64,000 nt of DNA, taken from NCBI GenBank assembly GCA_018262985.1, contig JADFDI010000001.1:389027-453026 (forward strand), given 5' to 3'. This stretch comes from Spirochaetota bacterium. GTDB lineage: Bacteria > Spirochaetota > Spirochaetia > Treponematales > UBA12059. Positions 25,740 through 34,447 of this stretch are shown here, in pieces. Below the pieces are notes generated by a model. It did not search any database and was not told the origin of the DNA. It worked only from the letters and a program-made list of their open reading frames with translations. A program made the position numbers and the translations under genes. Position 1 is the stretch's first letter. Every line of letters begins with the position of its first letter.

Positions 25740-27358
25740 CTCCGGCCCTCCGGAGGGAGGCCCCCGGCGCCGAACCCCTTCGAGCCGCGCCCGTCGACGT
25801 CGCGCCCGTTCCGGGCCGCGGGCCGCGGGGGCGGAGCCGCCGGCGCGGCCAGCGCCGCGAGCGATGGCCCCTCGCTTCCCGCCGCGTACTCGACGAGCTC
25901 CTCGGGCGGGCCCGAGTCCCAGGCGGCGCGGAACGCGTCCACGATGCGCCAGGCCTCCTCCGCCTCGTCGAAGCGGATGAAGAGGGTGGAGTCGCCTGCG
26001 AGCGCGTCGCCGAGCAGGCGCTCGTAGGCCTCGGGGTAGTAGTCGGACCGCGAGCGCCAGCTGAAGCCGAGCTCCTCGCGGGCGACGGTGGCCCGTCCCG
26101 GGCGCTTGGCGTTGAACCAGACGGAGAGCCCCTCGTCGGGCTGGACGCGGAGCACCAGGTCGTTCGGGGGCAGGCGCTCGCCGCAGGCGCCGGCGAAGAG
26201 GGCGGAGGGCGGGCGTCGGAAGCGCACGGCCACCTCGCTCATGCGCTTCGAGAGCGCCTTGCCGGTGGACAGCACGAAGGGCACCCCGGACCAGCGCCAG
26301 TTGTCGATCTCGAGGCGGACCGCCGCGAAGGTCTCGGTGCGCGAATCGGGCGCGACGCGCTCCTCGTCGAGGTAGGCGGCGAGCGGCGCGCCCTTGGAAT
26401 CCTGCCCCGCGGCGTAGCGGCCGCGCACCGAGCGCGCGCGGAGCCGTTCGGGACCCGGCGTCGCGATCGACTTGAGCACCTTCACCTTCTCGGCCCGTAT
26501 CGACTCGGGGTCGAGGTTCGCCGGCGGCTCCATGGCCACGAGGCAGAGGAGCTGCATCAGGTGGTTCTGGAGCATGTCGCGGGCCGCGCCGGCCTTGTCG
26601 TAGTAGCCCGCCCGCGAGCCGACGCCCACCGTCTCCGTGACCGAGATCTCCACGCGCTCCACGTGGTCGCGGTTCCAGAGCGGCTCGAAGATGGCGTTGG
26701 CGAAGCGGAGGTAGAGCAGGTTCTGCACCGTCTCCTTGCCGAGGTAGTGGTCGATGCGGAAGACGTCGGCCTCGCGGAAGCGCTCGCGCAGGGCCGCGTT
26801 GAGCTCGTGCGCGCTCGAGAGGTCGGCGCCGAAGGGCTTCTCCACTACGAGGCGCCGGTACGGGCGGGCGGCCGCCTGGGCGGGCGAGAGCCCCGCCGTG
26901 CCGAGCCCCGCCTCGCCGAGTCGCTTCGCCACCGTGGCGAAGAGCTCGGGCCCGCAGGCCAGGTAGAAGAGGGCGCCGCGCCCCGTCCCCTCGAGCCAGC
27001 GCTCGCGGAGGACCGCGTAGGGGGCGCTTTCGTCGAACTCGCCGCGCAGGTAGCTGACGCGCGATTCGAAGGAAGCCCACTCGGCGGCGAGCGCCGCGGG
27101 CTTCCGGCGGGCGAACTCGCCGCAGGCCTCGCGGAGGCTGTCGCGGAAGGCGGCGTCGGACAGCTCGCGCCGGGCGAAACCGAGCACGGCGAAATCTTCG
27201 GGGAGGCCGCCGTCGAGGTGGAGGTCCCAGAGCGCGGGCACGATCTTGCGGCGCGTCAGGTCGCCCGTGGCGCCGAAGACGACGATGACGGCCGCGCCGG
27301 GGCGCTTTCCTTCCGGGGCGAGCTCGCAGGCCGCGTCGTCGGCCGGTCGTTCGATCAT
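25736..27358 (-). CDS. zwf: Glucose-6-phosphate dehydrogenase
   Basis: The product has 540 residues. The Rossmann motif VVFGATGDLTRRKIVPALW is near residue 22. VEKPFGADLSSA and the active-site signature FRIDHYLGKETVQNLL (the general-base His follows further on) are the family hallmarks. It oxidises glucose-6-phosphate to the lactone, making NADPH. I chose the ATG at 27358 (GGGAGG ribosome-binding site five bases before) over a start 129 bp upstream that would overlap the malic enzyme gene. A Pro/Ala/Arg-rich C-terminal tail of about 30 residues is unusual. It is coupled to pgl. Confidence 0.93.
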   Translation of the reverse strand: MIERPADDAACELAPEGKRPGAAVIVVFGATGDLTRRKIVPALWDLHLDGGLPEDFAVLGFARRELSDAAFRDSLREACGEFARRKPAALAAEWASFESRVSYLRGEFDESAPYAVLRERWLEGTGRGALFYLACGPELFATVAKRLGEAGLGTAGLSPAQAAARPYRRLVVEKPFGADLSSAHELNAALRERFREADVFRIDHYLGKETVQNLLYLRFANAIFEPLWNRDHVERVEISVTETVGVGSRAGYYDKAGAARDMLQNHLMQLLCLVAMEPPANLDPESIRAEKVKVLKSIATPGPERLRARSVRGRYAAGQDSKGAPLAAYLDEERVAPDSRTETFAAVRLEIDNWRWSGVPFVLSTGKALSKRMSEVAVRFRRPPSALFAGACGERLPPNDLVLRVQPDEGLSVWFNAKRPGRATVAREELGFSWRSRSDYYPEAYERLLGDALAGDSTLFIRFDEAEEAWRIVDAFRAAWDSGPPEELVEYAAGSEGPSLAALAAPAAPPPRPAARNGRDVDGRGSKGFGAGGLPPEGRS

Positions 27359-27405
27359 GAAGCCTCCCGTTTCCCTCGATTCCGTGGCCCGGCGCGCCGG
27401 GACTG

Positions 27406-27418
27406 GATTAAAGTAATC
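27406..27418. promoter_or_regulatory. Possible operator between zwf and the malic enzyme gene
   Basis: GATTA-aag-TAATC is the only AT-rich palindrome in the 80-bp divergent spacer between two NADPH/carbon-metabolism genes. Its role is inferred only from position. Confidence 0.3.
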
Positions 27419-27438
27419 AAATCGGAGGACGAACACGC

Positions 27439-28914
27439 ATGGGCACGCGCGACGACGGAACGCTTTCGATCGAGGATCCGGATTCACTCTTCCCCGCGGA
27501 CTGGCCCGAGGAGAAGGTCGCGCGCGCGCGGACGCTCTTCCTCAAACGATTATCGGTGCTGGCCCACCGTTTCTACGGCGGGAAGCTCCAGGTGCTGCCC
27601 CGGGCCGGGCTCTACGGTTCCGGCTGGTTCGGCGCCTGGTACACCCCCGGCGTCTCGGCCGTCTCGACGGCCGTGCGCGACCATCCGGAGGAGTCCTTCG
27701 CGCTCACGGGCCGGGGGAACCTGGTGGCGGTGCTCTCCGACTCGACGCGCGTGCTCGGCGACGGCGACTGCGGCCCCTCGGGCGGGCTCGGCGTCATGGA
27801 GGGCAAGGCCTTCCTGATGAAGTACCTGGGCGGCGTCGACGCAGTGCCCCTCTGCATGGACAGCCGCGGCGCCGACGGGAAGCCCGACTGGCGGCGCATC
27901 GTCGACTTCGCGAAGATGGCCGCCCCGAGCTTCGGCGCCGTCAACCTCGAGGACATCAGCCAGCCGAACTGCTTCTTCGCGCTCGACGCGCTCCGCGACT
28001 CCTGCGGCATCCCCGTCTGGCACGACGACGCCCAGGGCACCGCCTGCGTGACTCTTGCCGGGCTGCTCAACGCCCTGCATCTGGCGGGCAAGAAGCTCGC
28101 CGACGCGCGCGTCGTGCTCCTGGGCGCGGGCGCCGCGAACACCGCGCTGGCGCGCCTGCTCATGACGGACGGGGCCGACCCCGCGCGCCTCGCCCTCTTC
28201 GACAAGGAGGGCGGCCTCCACGCGGGCCGAGTCGACCTGGAGCGCGACCCGCTCTCGTACCGCCAGTGGGAGCTCGCCAAGCTGACGAACCCGGCGCGCT
28301 TCGCGACGCCGGCCGACGCCCTGCGCGGCGCTGACGCCCTCGTGGCGCTCTCGGCGCCGGGGCCGGGCACCGTGAAGCGCGAGTGGGTGCGCTCGATGGC
28401 CGATGGGGCGATAGTCTTCGCCTGCGCCAACCCGGTGCCCGAGATCTGGCCCTTCGAGGCGAAGGAGGAAGGCGCCTTCGTCGTGGCCACGGGCCGCGGC
28501 GACTTCCCGAACCAGGTGAACAACTCGGTGTGCTTCCCCGGCATCCTGAAGGGCGCCCTGCTCGTGCGCGCGCGCGGCATCTCGGACGGCATGGCGATCA
28601 GGTGCGCGCACTCGCTGGCGGACTTCGCGAAGGACAGGCCGGGCGGCATCAAGCCGGACGACATCATGCCCTCGATGGAGGAGTCGGAGCTCTTCGCGGT
28701 CGAGGCGGCCGAGGTCGCGGAGCAGGCCGCGAAGGAGGGGCTCGCGCGCAGCCCCCTGCCGCGCGCCGAGGTCCGCGAGCGCGCCGCCGCCGACATCGCC
28801 GCCGCGCGCGCCTCCTACCGGGCCCTCATGGACGGGGGACACATCCCGCGGCCCGACCCCGCCATGATCCGCGAAGCCGCCGCCTGGGCGACGGCCGCTC
28901 TTGGAGAAAAGTAA
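27439..28914 (+). CDS. Malic enzyme (malate dehydrogenase, decarboxylating)
   Basis: The product has 491 residues. SDSTRVLGDGDCGPSGGLGVMEGKAFLMKYLGGVDAVPLCMD, FGAVNLEDISQPNCF and IPVWHDDAQGTACVTLAGL are the malic domain and divalent-metal site. VVLLGAGAANTALARLL is the NAD(P)-binding motif and ATGRGDFPNQVNNSVCFPGILKGALL the C-terminal signature. It converts malate to pyruvate and CO2 with NAD(P). There is no phosphotransacetylase fusion. It starts with a GGAGG ribosome-binding site and is divergent from zwf-pgl, which also makes NADPH. Confidence 0.93.
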   Translation: MGTRDDGTLSIEDPDSLFPADWPEEKVARARTLFLKRLSVLAHRFYGGKLQVLPRAGLYGSGWFGAWYTPGVSAVSTAVRDHPEESFALTGRGNLVAVLSDSTRVLGDGDCGPSGGLGVMEGKAFLMKYLGGVDAVPLCMDSRGADGKPDWRRIVDFAKMAAPSFGAVNLEDISQPNCFFALDALRDSCGIPVWHDDAQGTACVTLAGLLNALHLAGKKLADARVVLLGAGAANTALARLLMTDGADPARLALFDKEGGLHAGRVDLERDPLSYRQWELAKLTNPARFATPADALRGADALVALSAPGPGTVKREWVRSMADGAIVFACANPVPEIWPFEAKEEGAFVVATGRGDFPNQVNNSVCFPGILKGALLVRARGISDGMAIRCAHSLADFAKDRPGGIKPDDIMPSMEESELFAVEAAEVAEQAAKEGLARSPLPRAEVRERAAADIAAARASYRALMDGGHIPRPDPAMIREAAAWATAALGEK

Positions 28915-28922
28915 GTACAGAG

Positions 28923-29164
28923 AGACGCAAACGTACAAAGGCGCAATGGCACGGAGGGAAGAGGGAGAGAAGAACGAGGGAAGGGATAGCGAGCAGGACG
29001 ACGCGAAGAAGCTATCTCGGGCTTCGCTTGGGGGGAGCCCGTCGCTTGAGCCTGAAAACGCGACCGCGCCGCCTCGGGGCGGGTCGGAGCGAGCTCGAAG
29101 CCCCGGCGCCTATTTCCCCGGAATTCTATTCCTTCTTCCCTCTGCGCCTCTCGGTCTGCGTCGC
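28923..29164. repeat. Diverged long inverted repeat in the 316-bp gap after the malic enzyme gene
   Basis: The left arm (28923-28964: AGACGCAAACGTACAAAGGC...GAGGGAAGAGG) and right arm (29131-29164: CCTTCTTCCCTCTGCGCCTC...GCGTCGC) are imperfect complements. The arm composition (ACAAAGGCGCA) recalls the CACAAAGG family at 15594 and 37456. Internal GC-rich hairpins lie at about 29075-29105. No gene is seen. Confidence 0.5.
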
Positions 29165-29230
29165 TTCGCGCCGCTTTCGGAGTGGAGGGATTCAAAGCCC
29201 GCGCTTCGCGCGGGCGGCCTCATCCGCGGT

Positions 29231-30367
29231 TCATTCCTTGGCGGGGTTCGCGGGGAACCAGTGGAACCAGAGGGGTTCGTTGCCGGCGGCGAGCTTGCGG
29301 CTCGTGGCGGGCCTGGCGCCGAAGAAGGACGGGAAGTCCTCGGCGTTGACGACGAAGCCGAGCGACCAGCCGGGGAAGCGTTCGCGCAAGGCGCCCGCCT
29401 CGCGCCACGAGGCTTCCGCCTCCTCGCGCGAGCCGATGCGGAGCCCGTAGGGCGGGTTGCCGAAGATGACGCCGGGCTTCTGGCCTTCCTTCGGGACGAT
29501 CTCCGCGGCCTCGGCCTTGGCGAAGCGGACGAAGCCGCCGACGCCGGCGCGCTCGGCGTTGCGCGACGCGATGCCCACGGCCGCGGGATCGCGGTCTGAG
29601 CCCAGTATGTCGACCATCACGTCGTTCCGCACCCGCTTCGAAAGCTCCTCTCGCGCGGACTCGAAGGCGGCCTTCTCGAAGCAGGGCATGAGCTGCCAGG
29701 CGAAGGCGCGGTTCAGGTTGGGCGCCTTGTCGAGGGCGTAGAGCGCAGCCTCGATGGCGATGGTGCCCGAGCCGCAGTAGGGGTCGCGGAGCGGCAGCCT
29801 GCGGGTCCAGCCGGCGAGGAAGAGGAGGCCCGCGGCGACGGTCTCGCGCAGGGGCGCCTCGACGGCCTCGACGCGCCAGCCGCGCTTCGAGAGGGCCTCG
29901 CCCGAGAGGTCGACGAGGATCTCGCAGCGGTCGTCCTCGAGGTCGACGCGGATCTCGCGCTCAGGTCCCGTCTCGGGGAGGCGCGAGGTCTTGTAGGCCT
30001 GCCCGAGGCGCGCGTAAACGGCCTTGTGGACCACCGACTGGACGGCGGTGGAGGCGGAGAGGCGCGAATCGCGGCTCCGGACCTTGCCCACGGTCACCTT
30101 GTCCTCGCGGGCGGCCCAGCGCTCCCAGGGGAGCTTGCGGACGCCCTCGAAGAGGCTGTCGAAGTCGGGCGCGTCGAACGAGGCGACGCGGAGGAGGAGG
30201 CGGTCGGCGGTGCGGAGGGCCATGAGGCCGAGGGCGAGGCCCCGGCCGTCGGCCGAGAGCGTGACGCGGCCGGCCGAGCGGTCGGAAGGCGTGAGCCCCA
30301 GGCGGCGCGCTTCCTCGGCGAGGACGCGCTCGAGCCCCACGGGGCAGAAGGCGACGATGTCGTGCAT
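29231..30367 (-). CDS. THUMP-domain SAM-dependent RNA methyltransferase (RlmL/Trm14-like)
   Basis: The product has 378 residues: an N-terminal ferredoxin-like/THUMP region (MHDIVAFCPVGLERVLAEEARRLG ... DKVTVGKVRSRDSRL) and a C-terminal class I methyltransferase with DPYCGSGTIAIEAAL (SAM motif) and IFGNPPYGLRI (NPPY, N-methylation motif IV). It matches the RlmL N-terminal family of 23S rRNA m2G methyltransferases. The ATG at 30367 is placed exactly downstream of a promoter -10, so the message is probably leaderless; the longer upstream frame lacks support. Confidence 0.87.
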   Translation of the reverse strand: MHDIVAFCPVGLERVLAEEARRLGLTPSDRSAGRVTLSADGRGLALGLMALRTADRLLLRVASFDAPDFDSLFEGVRKLPWERWAAREDKVTVGKVRSRDSRLSASTAVQSVVHKAVYARLGQAYKTSRLPETGPEREIRVDLEDDRCEILVDLSGEALSKRGWRVEAVEAPLRETVAAGLLFLAGWTRRLPLRDPYCGSGTIAIEAALYALDKAPNLNRAFAWQLMPCFEKAAFESAREELSKRVRNDVMVDILGSDRDPAAVGIASRNAERAGVGGFVRFAKAEAAEIVPKEGQKPGVIFGNPPYGLRIGSREEAEASWREAGALRERFPGWSLGFVVNAEDFPSFFGARPATSRKLAAGNEPLWFHWFPANPAKE

Positions 30368-30374
30368 GGATAAC

Positions 30375-30404
30375 AGTATCCGCCGTAAGGGCCCCCGTGG
30401 GCAA
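30375..30404 (-). promoter_or_regulatory. Leaderless promoter of the RNA methyltransferase gene
   Basis: On the minus strand: TTGCCC (30404-30399), 18 bp spacer, GATACT (30380-30375), then seven bases to the ATG. There is no Shine-Dalgarno sequence. Confidence 0.55.
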
Positions 30405-30423
30405 GGGTGGCGCGCGGGGGGCC

Positions 30424-31944
30424 TTACGCGAGCGGGCCCCGGTAGCGGTTGACGCCGAGCCGGTCGAGCATGGCGCCCCAGGGCCCGAGCCTCCGCGAGA
30501 ACGAGGCGAAGTCGCGGCGGGATTTTGGGGTCCAAGCTACTTCTGCGATGGCCGAGAGCCGCGGGAAGGTCTGGTACTCGGCCTGGCGCCCGTTGTAGGC
30601 GACCTCGGTCCAGAGGTTGGCCTGCACGCCGAGCACGCGCCCTTCGTCGCCGCCCGCGAAGCCCGCGACGGGCTCGAAGGCGTAGCTGTCGGCCACGGTG
30701 CAGACCGCGTGCTGGCCCGGCTCCTCGCCGTCGTCCAGGTGCTTGTGGTCGAGGTAGCAGGCCCTCGTCATCGGGCACATGACCGCGTCGACGCCCTGCC
30801 GCGCGGCTTCGGGCCCGCGCTCCGCCCCGCGCCAGGCGAAGACGAGCGAGCCCGGGGGGACGCCCGCCTCGAGGGCCTCGTCCCAGAAGGCCGGCGTCTT
30901 GCCGCGTTCGGCGACCATGCGCGCCACCTCGCGGGTGAACCAGCCCTGGAGCCGCTCGGGCTCAAGCCTGAGCTTCGCGGCGCGCGCGCGGCAGCGGGGA
31001 CAGGCTTCCCAGCGCGTCGTCGGCACCTCGTCGCCGCCCGAATGGAGCCACCTGCCGGGGAAGAGCCGCGCCGCCTCGTCGAGGATGCGTCCCGCGAAGG
31101 CGAGGACCTCGTCCTTGCCGAGGCAGAGCACGTCCTCGAAGATGCCGAAGCGGTCCTCGGGCGCGAACTCGCGGGGGACGCAGGCGAGCTCCGGGTGCGA
31201 GGCGAGCAGGGCGCTCACGTGGCCGGGCAGCTCGATCTCGGGGACGATCTCGACGCCGCGCGCGGCCGCGTAGGCCACGACGCGGGCGACGTCGGCCTCG
31301 GAGTAGCTGCCGTCGCGGACGTAGGGCGAATCGTGGTAGCGCGTGTCGGGGCGGCTCGAGCCCTTGGCCGCCAGCTCCGGGAAGGCGGCGAGGTCGAGGC
31401 GCCAGGCCTGGTCGTCCGAGAGGTGCCAGTGGAAGCGGTTGAGCCGGTGGAGGGCCGCGAGGTCGATCATGCGCTCGACGAAGGGGACGCCGAAGAAGGT
31501 GCGCGCGCAGTCGAGCATGAAGCCGCGCCAGGCGAAACGCGGCTCGTCCTCGACGCGGCAGGCGGGAAGGACCGGGCCGTGCAGCAGGGCGAGGGCGCGG
31601 AGCGCGTTGACGCCGGCCTTGAGTCCCGCTTCCGTGGACGCCTCGAGCGCGCCGCCCGAGGGGCCGAGCTCGAGGACGTAGCCTTCGTCCGCGAGTCCGT
31701 CGCGGCGACGGATGGAGAGGACGCCGCTCCGGCCCGGGGCGACGCCCGCGGCGAGGCGCCAGGGACGGTCCCAGGCGGCGGATAGCAGGGCGCGGGCGTC
31801 CTCGAGCGCGGCCGCCGGGAAGCCGTCGCCCTCGAGGAGCGGCGCGGCGCCGGGGTCGAAGGAGCCGTTCCGGCGTTCCGCGCGGACCGGGCGCGGCACG
31901 AGGCCGAGGGCGTCCTCGTCGATTTCCCGGTTTGCCTGCGTCAT
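30424..31944 (-). CDS. Beta-N-acetylhexosaminidase, GH20
   Basis: The product has 506 residues. Residues about 10-135 are the GH20b-type domain and the rest is the (beta/alpha)8 barrel. FAWRGFMLDCARTFFG and LHRLNRFHWHLSDDQAWRLD are classic GH20 motifs, and LHSGGDEVPTTRW carries the catalytic Asp305-Glu306 pair. It releases terminal GlcNAc or GalNAc. No signal peptide is seen, so it probably acts on imported chitobiose- or muropeptide-type oligosaccharides. It is divergent from ROK-nagA-nagB, which would degrade the released amino sugar. Confidence 0.92.
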   Translation of the reverse strand: MTQANREIDEDALGLVPRPVRAERRNGSFDPGAAPLLEGDGFPAAALEDARALLSAAWDRPWRLAAGVAPGRSGVLSIRRRDGLADEGYVLELGPSGGALEASTEAGLKAGVNALRALALLHGPVLPACRVEDEPRFAWRGFMLDCARTFFGVPFVERMIDLAALHRLNRFHWHLSDDQAWRLDLAAFPELAAKGSSRPDTRYHDSPYVRDGSYSEADVARVVAYAAARGVEIVPEIELPGHVSALLASHPELACVPREFAPEDRFGIFEDVLCLGKDEVLAFAGRILDEAARLFPGRWLHSGGDEVPTTRWEACPRCRARAAKLRLEPERLQGWFTREVARMVAERGKTPAFWDEALEAGVPPGSLVFAWRGAERGPEAARQGVDAVMCPMTRACYLDHKHLDDGEEPGQHAVCTVADSYAFEPVAGFAGGDEGRVLGVQANLWTEVAYNGRQAEYQTFPRLSAIAEVAWTPKSRRDFASFSRRLGPWGAMLDRLGVNRYRGPLA

Positions 31945-32005
31945 GGCTGCCTCCCAGCGTCGATCGTCGCGCGGCCCGCGGCCCGCGTTCCGGAGGACCG
32001 GACGC

Positions 32006-32068
32006 TTGACAAGGCCGCGATGGCGCGCGTACCTTTAGTTTGTACTCCGCGTGTACCAACCTTGTCAA
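32006..32068. promoter_or_regulatory. Amino-sugar locus control region: nested inverted repeats
   Basis: TTGACAAGG (32006-32014) and CCTTGTCAA (32060-32068) are perfect inverted arms. Between them GTTTGTAC-tccgcgt-GTACCAAC (32038-32060) is an operator-like palindrome. It lies in the divergent spacer of GH20 and the ROK gene, where a ROK repressor would be expected to bind. TTGACA (32006-32011) may also be a -35 element. Confidence 0.55.
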
Positions 32069-32104
32069 CTCGACCGGTGCCGCGGGTCGGGGGGAGACCG
32101 GACG

Positions 32105-33247
32105 GTGAGGACGAGCAACAACCGATTCCAGCGCGACGCCAACCTCGCGGTCGCCGCGCGCGCCGTCTGGCGCCGGCCCGGCCTGTCGCGCGCCGACTTC
32201 GCGCGCGAGCTCGGCCTGCACCGCTCGACCGCCGGCAGCCTTATCGGCGCCCTCCTCGAGTCCGGCCTGCTCGTCGAGGGCGAGCCCGGCGAGTCGGCGC
32301 CGCGCGGCGGCCGCCGGCCCGTCGCCATCGACTTCGACCGGCGCTTCGGGCTGGTCGCCGGCCTCGACCTGACGCCCGGCTCCTGGCGCGGCGCCCTCGT
32401 CGACCTCCGCGGCGACCTGGTCGAGCGCTTCGCCGCGCCCGGGCACGCGCCGGGCGCCGCGATCACGGAGCTGGCCCGAGCCGCCCTCGCCGAAGCCCGA
32501 ACGCGCGCGGCGGCGCGCGCCCTGCCCCTCGTCGGCGCCTGCGCGGCCGTCCCCGGCATCGTCGACCCGGTCGAGGGCACCGTGCTCCGCTCGCGTCCCT
32601 TCGGCCTCCGGGACTATCCGCTCGCCCGCGAACTGGCTCCGGACACCCGGTTCCCCTTCATAGTGGAGAACGACGCCAACGCCTGCGCCTGGGCGCGCCT
32701 CGCGAACGCGCGGACCGAGCCGGGTTCCGACTTCGTCTGCGTCCTCGCGCGGGGGAACGGAACCTCGCCGGACGGACCCCTCACCGCGCCAGGCGCCGGC
32801 CTCGGCATCGCCCTTGGCGGCCGGGTCCACTACGGTTCGCTTTACGCGGCCGGCGAAATCGCAGACGCGGACGGTCGCGCGCCGGGCGATTTTCCGGACG
32901 CAGGCTCCGTCGACTCCTTCGCGGGCTTCACGGAACGGGTGTTCCGTTCGCTCGTGCCGGTGCTCGCGGCGCTCGCCCCGCGCGCCGTTTTCGCCTGCGG
33001 CGAGTTCCGGCGCCGCGAGGCCGAGACCCGCGCCGCCCTCGAGGCGAGGTTCCCCGCTTTCGGCGGCATCCTCGCCGCCCACGGCGCCGCCTTCGTGTTC
33101 GCCGGCGACGGCGGGCACGACGTGGCCGAAGGCGCCTGCGCCACCTTCCTCTCGCGGCTCTTCGCCGTGCCCGAGCTCTCCGGTCCGGGCGCGCGGCTGC
33201 CGATCGGCTGGGACCGCGTGCTCCGAGCGCGCGCGGAAGGGGCGTGA
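32105..33247 (+). CDS. ROK family transcriptional regulator (NagC/XylR-type)
   Basis: With the GTG start at 32105 the product has 380 residues. Residues about 5-65 form a winged helix-turn-helix (RADFARELGLHRSTAGSLIGALLESGLLVE). A ROK sugar-kinase-like domain follows (LVAGLDLTP, VENDANACAWAR). The usual ROK zinc motif CGCGxxGCxE is absent. It is likely the local GlcNAc-6-P or GlcNAc sensor. I preferred GTG 32105 (GGGGAG eight bases upstream) because an earlier GTG at 32051 lies inside the palindromic operator. nagA follows after 2 bp. Confidence 0.82.
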   Translation: MRTSNNRFQRDANLAVAARAVWRRPGLSRADFARELGLHRSTAGSLIGALLESGLLVEGEPGESAPRGGRRPVAIDFDRRFGLVAGLDLTPGSWRGALVDLRGDLVERFAAPGHAPGAAITELARAALAEARTRAAARALPLVGACAAVPGIVDPVEGTVLRSRPFGLRDYPLARELAPDTRFPFIVENDANACAWARLANARTEPGSDFVCVLARGNGTSPDGPLTAPGAGLGIALGGRVHYGSLYAAGEIADADGRAPGDFPDAGSVDSFAGFTERVFRSLVPVLAALAPRAVFACGEFRRREAETRAALEARFPAFGGILAAHGAAFVFAGDGGHDVAEGACATFLSRLFAVPELSGPGARLPIGWDRVLRARAEGA

Positions 33248-33249
33248 CG

Positions 33250-34422
33250 ATGCGACCCCTCGTGCTCCGCGGCGCCACGGTCATGACGGGCATCGCCACC
33301 ATGGAAGACTGCTCGGTCCTGGTCGAGGACGGCCGGATTTCCGACGTGTTCGGCGAAAAGCGCTTCCGCCAGAAGACCTTCGGCCCCGAGACCCTCGTCA
33401 TCGATTGCTCGGGGCTTTTCGTCGCGCCGGGCTTCATCGACACGCACATCCACGGCTTCGGCGGCTTCGGCACCGAGGACTCGAGCGCCGACGCGGTGGT
33501 CGCCATGTCGGAGGCGCTCGCGCAGCGCGGCGTCACCGCCTTCTGCCCGACCCTCTACCCCATGGAGTCGGGCGCCCTGCTCGAGGCCGTCCGCGCGGCG
33601 AGCTCCGCCATGGGACGCGAGCGCGGCGCCCGGATCATGGGCCTCCACCTCGAGGGTCCCTTCCTCAGCCCCGAGCGCCTCGGGGTCCAGCGCCCCGAGA
33701 CCCTCAAGCCCGTCGACCTCGACTACATGGACGAGCTCTGGCGCGCCTCCGAGGGACGCATCAGCAACATGACCGTGGCGCCGGAGCTGAAGGGCATGCG
33801 CGAACTCGCCTTGAGCTGCGCGCACAAGGGCATCGTGCTGCAGGCGGGCCACACCAACGCGAGCTACGAGCACATGGTGGAGGGCATGCAGGCGGGCATA
33901 CTCCACGCCACCCACTTGTGGAACGCCATGAGCCAGATGCACCACCGCAACCCGAACGCGGTCGGCGCGGTGCTCATCCATCCGGAATTCTCCTGCGAGA
34001 TCATCGCCGACGGCCAGCACGTCCACCCGGACCTGGTCAGGCTCCTCGTGCGCGACAAGCCCATCGACCGCATCGTGCTGGTCACCGACGCGCTCAAGCC
34101 CACCGGCCAGGCGGAGGGACCGCTCGTCGCGAACGGCGAGGAGGTCTACCTCGAGGGCGGCGTCTTCCACCGCAAGGCCGACGACGTCATCGCGGGCTCG
34201 GCGCTGACCATGGCCGACGGCGTGCGCAAGCTCGTGTCCTGGGGGCTCTCCATGTCCGACGCCGTGCGCACGGCCAGCACCAACCCCGCCCAGGTGCTGC
34301 GCTTCCCCCGGAAGGGCTACCTCCTGCCGGGCTACGACGCGGACCTCGTGGCCTTCGACGGCGAGCTCGACGTCAAGCTTTCCGTCGCGGGCGGCGCCAT
34401 CCTCAAGGATTCGGTTTCCTGA
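33250..34422 (+). CDS. nagA: N-acetylglucosamine-6-phosphate deacetylase
   Basis: The product has 390 residues. FVAPGFIDTHIHGFGGFGTED, MGLHLEGPFLSPERLG (metal-binding Glu), VLQAGHTNASYEHMVEG and ATHLWNAMSQMHHRNP (metal-binding His) and VLVTDALKPTG (catalytic Asp) match NagA. It converts GlcNAc-6-P to GlcN-6-P and acetate. The start two bases after the ROK stop and the nagB gene 25 bp downstream indicate one operon. Confidence 0.94.
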   Translation: MRPLVLRGATVMTGIATMEDCSVLVEDGRISDVFGEKRFRQKTFGPETLVIDCSGLFVAPGFIDTHIHGFGGFGTEDSSADAVVAMSEALAQRGVTAFCPTLYPMESGALLEAVRAASSAMGRERGARIMGLHLEGPFLSPERLGVQRPETLKPVDLDYMDELWRASEGRISNMTVAPELKGMRELALSCAHKGIVLQAGHTNASYEHMVEGMQAGILHATHLWNAMSQMHHRNPNAVGAVLIHPEFSCEIIADGQHVHPDLVRLLVRDKPIDRIVLVTDALKPTGQAEGPLVANGEEVYLEGGVFHRKADDVIAGSALTMADGVRKLVSWGLSMSDAVRTASTNPAQVLRFPRKGYLLPGYDADLVAFDGELDVKLSVAGGAILKDSVS

Positions 34423-34447
34423 CGATAATCCCGGTACGGAGGATCCG

